From Candidatus Blautia faecipullorum (GTDB taxonomy: Bacteria > Bacillota > Clostridia > Lachnospirales > Lachnospiraceae), in the NCBI GenBank assembly GCA_019115125.1, contig DXEG01000022.1, positions 1 to 56,002 of the forward strand: DNA of 56,002 nucleotides, written 5' to 3'. The notes under the pieces are model-generated. The model saw only the letters and a program-made list of their open reading frames with translations, was not told the DNA's origin and ran no database searches. Shown piece after piece: positions 44,042 to 52,469 of the stretch. How positions within the stretch are numbered: position 1 is the first letter of the stretch; each line of letters begins with the position of its first letter. The position numbers and the translations under genes are program-made.

Positions 44042-46681
44042 TCAGCTCTGCCAGCGGTTTTTTATTTTATTCTGAAGATTAAACAGGGTATTCATCGCTT
44101 CCATAGGCGTCAGATTCGTAAGGTCAAGATCCCTGATCTCATCCACAATATCATTGTCCTGGACAGTATCGAACAGCGACATCTGCGCCATGTCCACCTG
44201 GTCGTAAACAATTTTCTGTTTCTTTTTCGGCGCCGTGAGATCCTTCACCGCAGCGGTGATGTCCGCGTCGCTGAGCTCCTCCACCAGCTCCTTCGCCCGG
44301 GAGATCACAGACTCCGGAACTCCGGCCAGCTTTGCAACCTGAATTCCGTAGCTCTTATCCGCTCCGCCTTTTACAATCTTTCGGAGGAACACAATATCGT
44401 CCCCCTTTTCCTTGACGGCAATACAGTAATTGTTTACTCCGGCGATTTTCCCCTCAAGCTCTGTGAGCTCATGATAATGAGTTGCAAACAGAGTTTTGGC
44501 CCCGCACAGCCTGGTGCTGCTGATATGCTCGATCACGGCCCAGGCAATGGACAGCCCGTCGAAGGTGCTGGTTCCTCTTCCAATCTCGTCCAGGATCAGA
44601 AGACTTTTTGAGGTGGCGTTCCTTAAAATATTGGCCACCTCTGTCATTTCTACCATAAAGGTGCTCTGGCCGCTGGCCAGATCGTCCGAGGCTCCCACTC
44701 TGGTAAAAATTCTGTCCACAATACCGATATCCGCCTTCTTCGCCGGCACAAAGCTGCCGATCTGAGCCATGAGCACGATCAGAGCGGACTGCCTCATATA
44801 AGTGGATTTTCCCGCCATATTCGGCCCGGTAATAATGGACACTCGTTTTTTATGGTTGTCCAGATAGGTGTCGTTGGCGATAAACATATCGTTCTCGATC
44901 ATCTGTTCAACCACCGGGTGGCGTCCGTCTTTGATATTGATCACGCCGCTCTCATTGATCTTTGGCCGGACATAATTATTCCGCTGGGCCACAAGAGCCA
45001 ACGACGCGAATACATCCAGTGCCGCGACAGCTTTGGCGGTTCTCTGAATACGGGTAACCTCCGCTCCTACTTTGTCCCGGACCTGGCAGAAAAGCTCATA
45101 CTCCAGAGAATAAAGCCGGTCCTCCGCTCCGAGGATCAGATCCTCCAGCTCCTTCAGTTCCTGGGTAATATACCGCTCCGCGTTGGTAAGGGTCTGTTTG
45201 CGCACATAATTATCCGGTACCAGATTTTTAAAGGAGTTGGTCACTTCCAGGGAATATCCGAAAACACGGTTGTATTTGATCTTCAGATTTTTAATGCCGG
45301 TGCGCTCTTTTTCTCTCATTTCCAGCTCGGACAGCCATTTTTTTCCGTCGGTCCTTGAGCGGCGGTATTTATCGACCTCCGCGTTATAGCCTTCCCGGAT
45401 AATGCCGCCGTCGCGCTGGGCCATAGGCGGCTCGTCCACGATCGCGCTTTTAATGAGCTCCGCGATATCTTCCAGAGGATCCATGTCCGCGCAGATTTTC
45501 TGGAGGATCGTGCAGCGGAACTCCTTCAGGATCCGGCGGATATGAGGCAGCATTTCGAGAGAGGAGGCAAAGGCCACCATATCTCTCGGATTGGCGGACT
45601 GATAGCTGATCCGGCTGATCAGACGTTCCAGATCGTATACCGGGTTTAGGTATTCCCGGATCTCATCTCTGAGCATAGGACTTTCGTTGAGCTCTTCCAG
45701 GGCTTCCAGCCGGTTATTGATCTCCTCCGCGTCGATCAGGGGCTGCTCCACATAGGAACGGAGCGTTCTGGCTCCCATGGCTGTTTTTGTTTTGTCCAGT
45801 ACCCACAAAAGAGAGCCCCTCTTGTTTTTTTCCCTCAAGGTTTCTACCAGCTCGAGGTTTCTCCGGCTGGAGCTGTCAATGAGCATATATTTTTCCGCCG
45901 TATAGGGCCGGATGGTGGCCATATGGGACAGAGCTGTTTTCTGTGTTTCCTGCAGATACAAAAACAGGGCGCCTGCGGCGATCACTCCGCTGTCGTAATC
46001 GGAAATTCCCAGGCCTTCCAGACTATTTACACGAAAATGCTCTTTGAGGGTTCTCTGGCAGAGACTGTCGTCAAAATACCAGGAATCCAGCGGAAAGATA
46101 CAGATCCCCAGGCGCTCCTTCAGATCGTCTGTATCGATCCCGCTCATAAAAAAAGCATCGTTGCAGATAATTTCCGCCGGTGCGAATTTATTGATCTCAT
46201 CCAGGAGCTTGGAGGGCTTATCCACCTCTGTTAAAAAGCAGTCTCCGGTGGTGATATCCGCGATGGCGCAGCCGAACTGATCCTCCATGGAGACAATAGC
46301 CATCAGATAATTATTTTTGGATTCATCGAGGGAGGCGGCGTCCAGAGTGGTTCCAGGCGTTACTACCCGGATCACTTCTCTTTTCACGAGGCCCTTCGCC
46401 TTTTTGGGATCCTCTACCTGCTCGCAGATGGCTACCTTATGGCCTTTTTCAATCAGACGCTTGATATAGGTCTCGGCAGCATGAAAGGGGACCCCGCACA
46501 TGGGGGCCCGCTCTTCCAGTCCACAGTCTTTACCCGTCAGGGTTAATTCCAGTTCTTTTGTAACAGTCAGGGCGTCGTCGAAAAACATTTCATAAAAATC
46601 GCCCAGACGATAGAACAAAATGCAGTCCTTGTACTGTTCCTTTGTCTTTATGTATTCCTGCATCATCGGTGATAATGTCAT
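44042..46681 (-). CDS. mutS: DNA mismatch repair protein MutS
   Basis: 879 residues. The N-terminal mismatch-reading motif is FYRLGDFYEMFFDDA (Phe-x-Glu type), Walker A GPNMAGKST, and Walker B with LLILDEIGRGTST. Recognises mispairs and recruits MutL, encoded 55 bases downstream. First gene of mutS-mutL-miaA-ynbB. Confidence 0.97.
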   Translation of the reverse strand: MTLSPMMQEYIKTKEQYKDCILFYRLGDFYEMFFDDALTVTKELELTLTGKDCGLEERAPMCGVPFHAAETYIKRLIEKGHKVAICEQVEDPKKAKGLVKREVIRVVTPGTTLDAASLDESKNNYLMAIVSMEDQFGCAIADITTGDCFLTEVDKPSKLLDEINKFAPAEIICNDAFFMSGIDTDDLKERLGICIFPLDSWYFDDSLCQRTLKEHFRVNSLEGLGISDYDSGVIAAGALFLYLQETQKTALSHMATIRPYTAEKYMLIDSSSRRNLELVETLREKNKRGSLLWVLDKTKTAMGARTLRSYVEQPLIDAEEINNRLEALEELNESPMLRDEIREYLNPVYDLERLISRISYQSANPRDMVAFASSLEMLPHIRRILKEFRCTILQKICADMDPLEDIAELIKSAIVDEPPMAQRDGGIIREGYNAEVDKYRRSRTDGKKWLSELEMREKERTGIKNLKIKYNRVFGYSLEVTNSFKNLVPDNYVRKQTLTNAERYITQELKELEDLILGAEDRLYSLEYELFCQVRDKVGAEVTRIQRTAKAVAALDVFASLALVAQRNNYVRPKINESGVINIKDGRHPVVEQMIENDMFIANDTYLDNHKKRVSIITGPNMAGKSTYMRQSALIVLMAQIGSFVPAKKADIGIVDRIFTRVGASDDLASGQSTFMVEMTEVANILRNATSKSLLILDEIGRGTSTFDGLSIAWAVIEHISSTRLCGAKTLFATHYHELTELEGKIAGVNNYCIAVKEKGDDIVFLRKIVKGGADKSYGIQVAKLAGVPESVISRAKELVEELSDADITAAVKDLTAPKKKQKIVYDQVDMAQMSLFDTVQDNDIVDEIRDLDLTNLTPMEAMNTLFNLQNKIKNRWQS

Positions 46682-47145
46682 AGTAAATCCTGTTTCTCCT
46701 TTATTTTCAAGGCTTTGCGCCTGTTTTTATCCTTTAAAAAACTCGATTTACACACTTTTTACACACTTATTTTTTGAAGTTGAAAACACATCCTGCGAGA
46801 AAATGAATGTTATTCATTTTTTATGTATAATTATGCAAATATGTTTTCATGTGGTTTAAATGTTGATTTCGGTTTACGTTTTTCCTCTCCGGCGGAGATT
46901 TTTTCTTTATTGTTAATAATTTTTTCTATCCTTTTACATTCTGCTTCGGCATAAACGGGAAGTCGCCTGGTACGTTCCGTTCTTTCTTTGGCAGAGTCCC
47001 CTTCCTATTTCCTTTCCTCGCAGATCTTTACCCATAAAGATCCCTTTCCTTATTAACAGCATAAAGATAACCCAGACTTATACTATCATTTTTGTATGAC
47101 TATTTCAATAATAAAATGCCTGGATTGCGTTATTGCGTTATTGAA
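46682..47145. other. AT-rich intergenic stretch upstream of mutS
   Basis: No gene is supported. It holds a doubled TTTACACACTT-like word (46749-46771), a hairpin AATGAAT-GTT-ATTCATT with flanking T (46804-46820), and TCTCC-GGC-GGAGA followed by six T (46886-46904), which looks like a plus-strand terminator without an evident gene. TGCGTTAT is doubled at 47126-47141. Mobile-element debris follows. Confidence 0.5.
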
Positions 47146-47283
47146 TTATAAATTGGTTTCCGTGTTCTGATTGATCCATGATTCTAATTTTTTGCGTTTT
47201 ACCATTACCCTTCTTCCGATCCTAACCTGAAGGTTATTTTCGTAAAGTAAATTCCTCATTGTTTTTTCACAGACGCCTGTTAA
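47146..47283 (-). pseudogene. Excisionase/HTH-type fragment
   Basis: The open stretch (stop TGA at 47286-47284 just upstream) reads LTGVCEKTMRNLL, then VRIGRRVMVKRKKLESWIN and a stop. This resembles the C-terminal part of Tn916-type excisionases and helix-turn-helix-17 proteins (xRIGENKLRxL ... KRKxFExxID). The N-terminal part is gone. Evidence of an old integrative element at this junction. Confidence 0.45.
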
Positions 47284-47300
47284 TCAGCAGGCTTCCTGCC

Positions 47301-47329
47301 GGTGGACAAGCAGAATCTGCTTATCCACC
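47301..47329 (-). terminator. Hairpin after cysK
   Basis: GGTGGACAAGCAGA (47301-47314) and TCTGCTTATCCACC (47316-47329) pair fully on the minus strand with one wobble. No U tract follows, so termination strength is uncertain. Confidence 0.5.
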
Positions 47330-47348
47330 AAATAATAGGAACTCGCCG

Positions 47349-48281
47349 TTATTCCGTAAACAATGCCGTAGAATAGTACCGGTCTCCGGAATCCGGCAAT
47401 AGTGCAACAATGGTCTTGCCCTGATTTTCTGCCTTCTTTGCCAGTTCAATCGCCGCATGAAGGGCTGCACCGGAGGAAATGCCTACGGAAATACCCTCTA
47501 TCTTTGCAAGCTGCTTTGCTGCGGCGAATGCTTCCTCATTTTTAACGGGGAACACGGCATCATACACCTGTGTATTCAGTACATCCGGCACAAAACCTGC
47601 ACCAATGCCCTGAATTTTATGAGAGCCGCTTCTGCCTTCGGACAACACCGGAGAGTCCGCAGGCTCCACCGCAATAATCTGCACATCAGGCTTCTGTTGC
47701 TTCAAATATTCTCCTACGCCTGTAATTGTACCGCCGGTACCCACACCGGCTACAAAAATATCCACGCCGCCATCGGTATCGTTCCAGATTTCAGGGCCGG
47801 TGGTTGCCTTGTGAATCGCCGGATTGGCAGGGTTTATAAATTGCCCCGGAATAAAACTGTCAGGGATCTCTTTCGCCAGCTTCTCCGCTTTGGCGATGGC
47901 TCCCTTCATGCCCTTGGAACCTTCGGTCAGAACCAGTTCTGCACCATAGGACTTCAGAATATTTCTGCGTTCTACGCTCATGGTTTCCGGCATCGTAATA
48001 ATCAGCCGATAGCCCTTGGCAGCGGCAATCGCAGCCAGACCAATGCCGGTATTGCCGGAGGTCGGCTCAATGATAACGGAGCCGGGTTTCAGCAGACCCT
48101 TTTCTTCAGCATCCTCGACCATCGCCTTTGCAATGCGATCCTTCACACTGCCTGCCGGATTGAAATACTCCAGCTTGACCATCACCGTTGCTTTCAGATG
48201 TTCGTTTTTTTCCAGATTGATCACTTCTACCAGCGGGGTATTTCCGATCAACCCCAAAGTACCCTTATAAATGTTTGCCAT
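47349..48281 (-). CDS. cysK: Cysteine synthase (O-acetylserine sulfhydrylase)
   Basis: 310 residues from the ATG at 48281 ([17 protein letters not shown]) behind AAGGAG. The PLP lysine is in [11 protein letters not shown] and the phosphate cup in [11 protein letters not shown]. Makes cysteine from O-acetylserine and sulfide. Follows metY by 10 bases, so both come from the attenuated metY promoter. Confidence 0.96.
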   Translation of the reverse strand: MANIYKGTLGLIGNTPLVEVINLEKNEHLKATVMVKLEYFNPAGSVKDRIAKAMVEDAEEKGLLKPGSVIIEPTSGNTGIGLAAIAAAKGYRLIITMPETMSVERRNILKSYGAELVLTEGSKGMKGAIAKAEKLAKEIPDSFIPGQFINPANPAIHKATTGPEIWNDTDGGVDIFVAGVGTGGTITGVGEYLKQQKPDVQIIAVEPADSPVLSEGRSGSHKIQGIGAGFVPDVLNTQVYDAVFPVKNEEAFAAAKQLAKIEGISVGISSGAALHAAIELAKKAENQGKTIVALLPDSGDRYYSTALFTE

Positions 48282-48291
48282 AATAATCTCC

Positions 48292-49575
48292 TTATCGAAT
48301 TGCTGCAAATCCATTTTCCAGATCTGCAATAATATCATCAATATGCTCTGTGCCGACGGAAAGACGAATCGTGCTGGAGGTAATTCCCTGATCTGCAAGT
48401 TCTGCCTCGTTTAGCTGGCTGTGGGTCGTGGTTGCAGGGTGGATGACCAAAGATTTTACATCGGCCACATTTGCAAGCAGCGAGAAAATCTTCAGATTGT
48501 CAATGAACTTCCACGCTGCTTCCTGACCGCCCTTAATTTCAAAGGTAAAGATGGAAGCGCCGCCGTTGGGGAAATACTTTTCATACAGCGCATGGTCGGG
48601 ATGTTCAGGCAGAGAGGGATGATTGACCTTGGAAACCTGCGGATGCTGAGAGAGAAATTCCACGACCTTTTTGGTGTTCTCAGCATGGCGTTCCAGTCGT
48701 AGCGAAAGGGTTTCTACACCCTGGAGCAGCAGAAATGCATTGAACGGAGAAATCGCTGCGCCAGTATCTCGCAGCAGAATGGCTCGGACATAGGTGACAA
48801 AAGCGGCTGCACCTGCTGCATCTACAAAGGAAACGCCGTGGTAGCTGGGGTTTGCCTCTGCAATTGATGCGTATTTTCCGCTTGCCTTCCAGTCAAATTT
48901 GCCGGAGTCTACGATCACGCCGCCCAGCGAAGTTCCATGACCACCGATAAACTTAGTCGCAGAATGCACCACAATATCTGCACCATGCTCAATAGGACGA
49001 ATCAGGTATGGAGTGCCAAAGGTATTGTCGATCACCAACGGCAGGCCATGCTTATGTGCAATTTCGGCGATGGCATCAATATCCGGGATGTCGGAGTTCG
49101 GGTTGCCCAGCGTTTCCAGATAAATGGCCTTAGTGTTAGGCTGAATGGCAGCTTCTACTTCCGTCAGGTTGTGGGCATCTACAAAGGTGGTTTCAATGCC
49201 GTAGGCAGGCAGCGTGTGTGACAGCAGATTGTAGCTTCCGCCGTAAATGGTTTTCTGGGAAACGATGTGATCTCCCTTCTGCGCCAGTGCCTGAATGGTG
49301 TAGGCAATCGCTGCCGCACCGGATGCCACAGCCAGTGCGGCGGCACCGCCCTCCAAGGCAGCAATTCGCTTTTCCAAAACATCCTGCGTGGAGTTGGTCA
49401 AACGACCATAGATATTTCCAGCATCCGTGAGTCCAAACCGGGCAGCTGCGTGTGCTGAATTGTGGAACACATAGGAAGTGGTCTGATAAATTGGTACCGC
49501 TCTGGCATCCGTGGTGGGATCTGCCTGTTCCTGTCCTACATGAAGCTGCAATGTTTCAAACTTATATTCACTCAT
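48292..49575 (-). CDS. metY: O-acetylhomoserine sulfhydrylase
   Basis: 427 residues. Cys/Met-metabolism PLP fold with lysine in [29 protein letters not shown] and NPSYHGVSF are typical of O-acetylhomoserine aminocarboxypropyltransferases. Uses sulfide to make homocysteine. The gene is preceded by a terminator and a Cys-rich leader ORF, so its expression probably responds to cysteine supply. Bases and codons read somewhat differently from the neighbouring mut genes, consistent with an accessory unit. Confidence 0.94.
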   Translation of the reverse strand: MSEYKFETLQLHVGQEQADPTTDARAVPIYQTTSYVFHNSAHAAARFGLTDAGNIYGRLTNSTQDVLEKRIAALEGGAAALAVASGAAAIAYTIQALAQKGDHIVSQKTIYGGSYNLLSHTLPAYGIETTFVDAHNLTEVEAAIQPNTKAIYLETLGNPNSDIPDIDAIAEIAHKHGLPLVIDNTFGTPYLIRPIEHGADIVVHSATKFIGGHGTSLGGVIVDSGKFDWKASGKYASIAEANPSYHGVSFVDAAGAAAFVTYVRAILLRDTGAAISPFNAFLLLQGVETLSLRLERHAENTKKVVEFLSQHPQVSKVNHPSLPEHPDHALYEKYFPNGGASIFTFEIKGGQEAAWKFIDNLKIFSLLANVADVKSLVIHPATTTHSQLNEAELADQGITSSTIRLSVGTEHIDDIIADLENGFAAIR

Positions 49576-49650
49576 AATCGTAATCTCCTTTGATATGTTC
49601 GTTTATGTTATACAGATAGAATTGTCGGCTTCCATAAAATCAGTTCATAA

Positions 49651-49684
49651 AAAACAAAAACCGGAAGCTCCTGATAGCTCCCGG
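49651..49684 (-). terminator. Attenuator terminator upstream of metY
   Basis: On the minus strand CCGGGAGCT (49684-49676) pairs with AGCTTCCGG (49669-49661), followed by TTTTTGTTTTTT. It lies between the leader ORF and metY, so it must be read through for expression. Its 5' arm is also complementary to a segment inside the leader ORF. Confidence 0.9.
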
Positions 49685-49778
49685 ACAAATGGCTGACATG
49701 ATGCGAAACAATCACGCACTGTGCTGAGGCGAACAGGTGCATGATGCACACCCCCCTGCCATATAATATGTCCGGGAG
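49678..49778 (-). promoter_or_regulatory. Antiterminator pairing: 49769-49778 with 49678-49687
   Basis: CTCCCGGACA inside the leader ORF (minus strand, 49778-49769) is exactly complementary over ten bases to TGTCCGGGAG (49687-49678), which includes most of the 5' arm of the terminator. The two pairings cannot coexist. Confidence 0.7.
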
Positions 49779-49834
49779 TTAAGCATTCGACAACACATGA
49801 TGGTATTTACCTGATAAGCGTTGTGTCGGGTCAT
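49712..49834 (-). CDS. Cysteine-rich leader peptide of the metY-cysK operon
   Basis: 40 codons from the ATG at 49834, with GGAGG 8 bases upstream, to TGA at 49714-49712. The peptide starts MTRHNAYQVNTIMCCRMLN and has five Cys: a Cys-Cys pair at 14-15 and single Cys at 29, 32 and 34 (GGCASCTCSP). Too rich in Cys for chance at this length, and placed between the promoter and the terminator of a cysteine/homocysteine operon. Probably a sensor of Cys-tRNA charging, not a functional protein. Confidence 0.75.
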   Translation of the reverse strand: MTRHNAYQVNTIMCCRMLNSRTYYMAGGCASCTCSPQHSA

Positions 49835-49879
49835 CACTTTCGCCTCCTTTCGCATCAGCATGAATTATCTGATGTGCCT

Positions 49880-49908
49880 ATTATAATACTATTGACCTAC
49901 TATGTCAA
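49880..49908 (-). promoter_or_regulatory. Consensus promoter of the metY-cysK operon
   Basis: On the minus strand TTGACA (49908-49903), 17 bases, TATAAT (49885-49880): a full consensus match. Confidence 0.9.
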
Positions 49909-49911
49909 TAG
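49889..49911. promoter_or_regulatory. Rrf2-type operator over the metY -35
   Basis: CTATTGAC, 7 bases, GTCAATAG: a perfect inverted repeat covering the -35 box and the spacer. Binding would repress metY-cysK. Confidence 0.7.
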
Positions 49912-49950
49912 GCGATAAGAAAATTTGTGATTTATTTTATATGTCCTCTA

Positions 49951-49985
49951 TTGATTCACCTATTAACCCTGTGGTACAATAGGTG
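49951..49985 (+). promoter_or_regulatory. Promoter and operator of the Rrf2 regulator gene
   Basis: TTGATT (49951-49956), 18 bases, TACAAT (49975-49980). CACCTATT (49957-49964) and AATAGGTG (49978-49985) form an inverted repeat over it. CAATAGG(C/T)GATAA occurs both here (49977) and at the metY operator (49906), suggesting autoregulation. Confidence 0.65.
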
Positions 49986-50002
49986 ATAAAGAGGTGAAGT
50001 AA

Positions 50003-50398
50003 ATGATTTCAACAAAGGGGCGTTATGCCTTGCGGGTCATGATTGATTTGGCGGAGCACAAGGGGGAAGGCTACATTCCGCTAAAGGACATTGCTGCTCG
50101 GCAGGAAATTTCAAAGAAATATTTGGAGATCATCGTAAAGGAATTAGTACGAGGAAACATGGTTTCGGGACAAGGCGGACATGGCGGCGGATATATCCTT
50201 TGTCGGGAGCCGGAGGAATATATCGTCGGTGAAATACTGGAGTGGATGGAGGGAACACTGGCAACAGTCAGCTGCCTGACAGATGGAGCGCCGCCCTGCG
50301 AACGGGCAGACCACTGTAAAACCCTTCCGCTGTGGAAAGAATACGACCGTTTGGTTCATGATTTCTTTTACAGCAAACGGCTGACAGACCTGATTTGA
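50003..50398 (+). CDS. Rrf2 family transcriptional regulator
   Basis: 131 residues. Winged helix-turn-helix start MISTKGRYALRVMIDLA is the family signature. Three cysteines C91, C99 and C105 sit where IscR-type proteins bind a Fe-S cluster, though the spacing (x7, x5) differs slightly from IscR; C67 is also present. Divergent from metY-cysK, so it is probably a CymR-like regulator of sulfur metabolism. Ribosome binding site AGAGGTG. Confidence 0.92.
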   Translation: MISTKGRYALRVMIDLAEHKGEGYIPLKDIAARQEISKKYLEIIVKELVRGNMVSGQGGHGGGYILCREPEEYIVGEILEWMEGTLATVSCLTDGAPPCERADHCKTLPLWKEYDRLVHDFFYSKRLTDLI

Positions 50399-50421
50399 GG
50401 TTTGTCAGCCGTTTGTTGTTG
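50374..50421 (+). terminator. Terminator overlapping the rrf2 3' end
   Basis: CAAACGGCTGACA (50374-50386) pairs perfectly with TGTCAGCCGTTTG (50403-50415), followed by TTGTTG. The stop codon is in the loop. Confidence 0.75.
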
Positions 50422-50448
50422 ATAGTTGTCTATGATGTGGAATCGAAT

Positions 50449-50694
50449 TTATTCGTTATAGATATTCTTACCAAAGTGATACGCTTCTTCAAGATGCTTT
50501 GTTTTCTCGATTTGAGGCTTTCCGTTTGTATCTCCGCAGCCACCGGCAAGCACCATTCCCTTGTCATGGAAGCCTATATAATTGATGATTGCAAATTTAT
50601 AATACGAGACCGCCTGCTCATATGTCCAAAAGAAATCATCTGCCGATGTCATCAGCAACGCAGCATCCTTCACCGGATACTTTTCGTACCGGCT
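50449..50694 (-). pseudogene. Flavodoxin-family oxidoreductase, C-terminal fragment
   Basis: About 82 codons, open from a stop at 50697. RYEKYPVKDAALLMTSADD, YIGFHDKGMVLAGGCG and EEAYHFGKNIYNE resemble the C-terminal half of NADPH-dependent FMN reductase/flavodoxin-family proteins (about 180 residues). The FMN-binding N-terminal half is missing. Not expected to fold as an enzyme. Confidence 0.6.
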
Positions 50695-50721
50695 TCAAAT
50701 TAAGAAAGGAGGCGGACACCT

Positions 50722-50864
50722 ATGTACTTCCCTTCCGGCACCGACCGGGCCTTTGAAAATCTCATGCAGGAAAGGCCGGGTACATCACCCGCCGGCAGAA
50801 CCGGGACGGCCAGGGCAAAATGGCCGATATGGTCTATACCATTTACGAGCAGCCCCAGCTCTAA
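50722..50864 (+). pseudogene. Frameshifted helix-turn-helix protein fragment of an integrative element
   Basis: After an AAAGGAGG site, MYFPSGTDRAFENLMQE is followed, after a shift of frame near 50770, by AGYITRRQNRDGQGKMADM and YTIYEQPQL then a stop. The second part resembles the winged-helix tail of replication-type helix-turn-helix proteins (AGYIxRxRxRDxxGRM...YTIYEQP) found on conjugative elements. Broken and too short to work. Confidence 0.5.
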
Positions 50865-50897
50865 AAATAATATTGTCAACTTCTCCATTTATCTCCG

Positions 50898-51086
50898 TTA
50901 CCAATATTTTCGAATGTAATCTTCAGCCATTTCCTGGCTGACATTACACTCTTTTATCAGAAGTTCAATAGAGACAGCTTTGGTTCCACCCAAACTCCTA
51001 TAAGATTTTATAATACCCTGGGCTTTTCCGTCCTGTAATCCTTCGGCTCTTCCTTTATTTTCTAACTCTTTCAATGCATTGCACAT
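50898..51086 (-). CDS. Orphan C-terminal piece of an Rpn/PD-(D/E)XK-type transposase
   Basis: 62 residues with a GGGGG site before ATG 51086. MCNALKELENKGRAEGLQDGKAQGI resembles the helical, Glu/Gly-rich C-terminal region of Rpn-family recombination-promoting nucleases, whose catalytic part is absent. It ends CNVSQEMAEDYIRKYW. It may be a translated remnant; no activity is expected. Confidence 0.5.
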   Translation of the reverse strand: MCNALKELENKGRAEGLQDGKAQGIIKSYRSLGGTKAVSIELLIKECNVSQEMAEDYIRKYW

Positions 51087-51126
51087 GTTAAATCCCCCTT
51101 TCGGACTAGACTGTTTTTCCGTGCTC

Positions 51127-51894
51127 TTATTTTGCCAGTCCTGTTTCCAGAACTTTTTTCCAAAGTCCTTTTATTGTTTCCAGGGATTGGCGTTCTCCTT
51201 TTCCAATGAGGTAAGCCATCATAGAGACATCTCCGTTTTTATCGTACCTCCGGAATGCCTGTCTGTATTTCGACTGGTCTGTGATCAGGATCGGCAGCAA
51301 TCCCTCATTGATGAGCTGCTGATTTAAGATGATCCTTCCCGTGCGCCCGTTTCCATCACGGAAAGGATGTATCCGTTCAAAACGGATGTGTCCTTCCGCC
51401 AGTTCCAAAATCTTCTCAGGACGAGCACTCAGATCCTTCTTTCCGGAAAGCTGGTCCATCAGCTTTTCCATCAATTCGGGGACCTGTCCAAAAGCAGGAG
51501 GATAATACACAGCTTCCGTCATTGTACCGATATACAGGTTATTCTTCCGATATCCCGGCTTTTCCCCAAGAATACATCCGTTTACTTCCTGTATCCATTC
51601 CTGAGTGATTTTGCTTCCGGATAGAACAAAATACTCCTGTATGGCGCGGTAAAGATTTTTTGCTTCCGTATATTCCTGATAGGTATGCCCGGAACGAACG
51701 GTATCAAAATCAATCACTTCAATCGTTTCATCAAGGGAAAGAGTATTCCCTTCAATGCTGTTGGAGTTCCAACAGAAACGGTATGAAAAGTCTTTATAGA
51801 ATGGCTCCATTACCAGCGGTTCCTGCAGGGCTTCCCGGTAAACCGCAAGTTCATCCAATAATTCTTTCATGAATGATACAGAATCTAAGAACAT
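51127..51894 (-). CDS. Fic family protein (AMPylator-like)
   Basis: 255 residues from the ATG at 51894 behind AAGGAG. The Fic core motif HPFRDGNGRTGR is complete. Upstream, SNSIEGN fits the (S/T)xxxE(G/N) inhibitory motif of class II Fic enzymes, so the protein should be self-inhibited. These enzymes transfer AMP to hydroxyl side chains of target proteins; the target is unknown. No separate antitoxin gene is adjacent. Confidence 0.9.
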   Translation of the reverse strand: MFLDSVSFMKELLDELAVYREALQEPLVMEPFYKDFSYRFCWNSNSIEGNTLSLDETIEVIDFDTVRSGHTYQEYTEAKNLYRAIQEYFVLSGSKITQEWIQEVNGCILGEKPGYRKNNLYIGTMTEAVYYPPAFGQVPELMEKLMDQLSGKKDLSARPEKILELAEGHIRFERIHPFRDGNGRTGRIILNQQLINEGLLPILITDQSKYRQAFRRYDKNGDVSMMAYLIGKGERQSLETIKGLWKKVLETGLAK

Positions 51895-52052
51895 AAACCC
51901 TCTCCTTCTCTCTGCCTTTCCCCTTATCATACCATATCTTTTTGGATTTTACATTGTCTTTTTTTGCGGCAGGGAGTTGGGATAATGGGCAATTTCTATT
52001 AAGATTATATAAAAGATTTGTGCTATAGTACATGAGGAAAGGAGTACCCTAC

Positions 52053-52469
52053 ATGAACAATCAAACAGTTATCAAAAAAATATTGGATTATATAGAAAAC
52101 CACATTGATGAAGATTTACCCCTCGATAAAATAGCAAACGAACTAAATTATTCTAAATTTTATCTGGAACGAATTTTTAAGGAAGAAACAGATTGCACGA
52201 TTTACAAATATATACAAGGACAAAGATTGACATCAGCAGCCCAAAAACTTGTTGAAACAGAAAAGCCAATTATAGAGATCGCATACGAAGCACATTATAC
52301 TTCACAACAGGCTTTTACCTTTGCTTTTAATAATTTATATCACTGCTCTCCTCAGGCTTATAGAAAAATGGGTGTATTTTATCCAAAGCAAACAAAACTT
52401 AGCATGATAAGTTCTTTCAAAGAATATTCAGCTATACACTCTTTATGGGGAGGTAGATCAGCCGCATGA
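52053..52469 (+). CDS. Short AraC-type transcriptional regulator
   Basis: 138 residues from the ATG at 52053 ([15 protein letters not shown]) with AAAGGAG at 8 bases; ATG 52032 lacks a site. Two helix-turn-helix units span about residues 8-105 ([40 protein letters not shown]). Relatives often carry a C-terminal GyrI-like ligand domain; here only about 30 unrelated residues follow. AT-rich relative to the flanks. Overlaps clpP by four bases. Confidence 0.88.
   Translation: MNNQTVIKKILDYIENHIDEDLPLDKIANELNYSKFYLERIFKEETDCTIYKYIQGQRLTSAAQKLVETEKPIIEIAYEAHYTSQQAFTFAFNNLYHCSPQAYRKMGVFYPKQTKLSMISSFKEYSAIHSLWGGRSAA

Noticed and set aside
46886..46904. Terminator-like hairpin suggesting a small RNA upstream of mutS
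   Set aside because: The stem is only five pairs and no promoter was found at a sensible distance on that strand.
49576..49872. SAM riboswitch or T-box upstream of metY
   Set aside because: No S-box core or T-box sequence was seen, and the leader is fully accounted for by a Cys-rich ORF, antiterminator and terminator.
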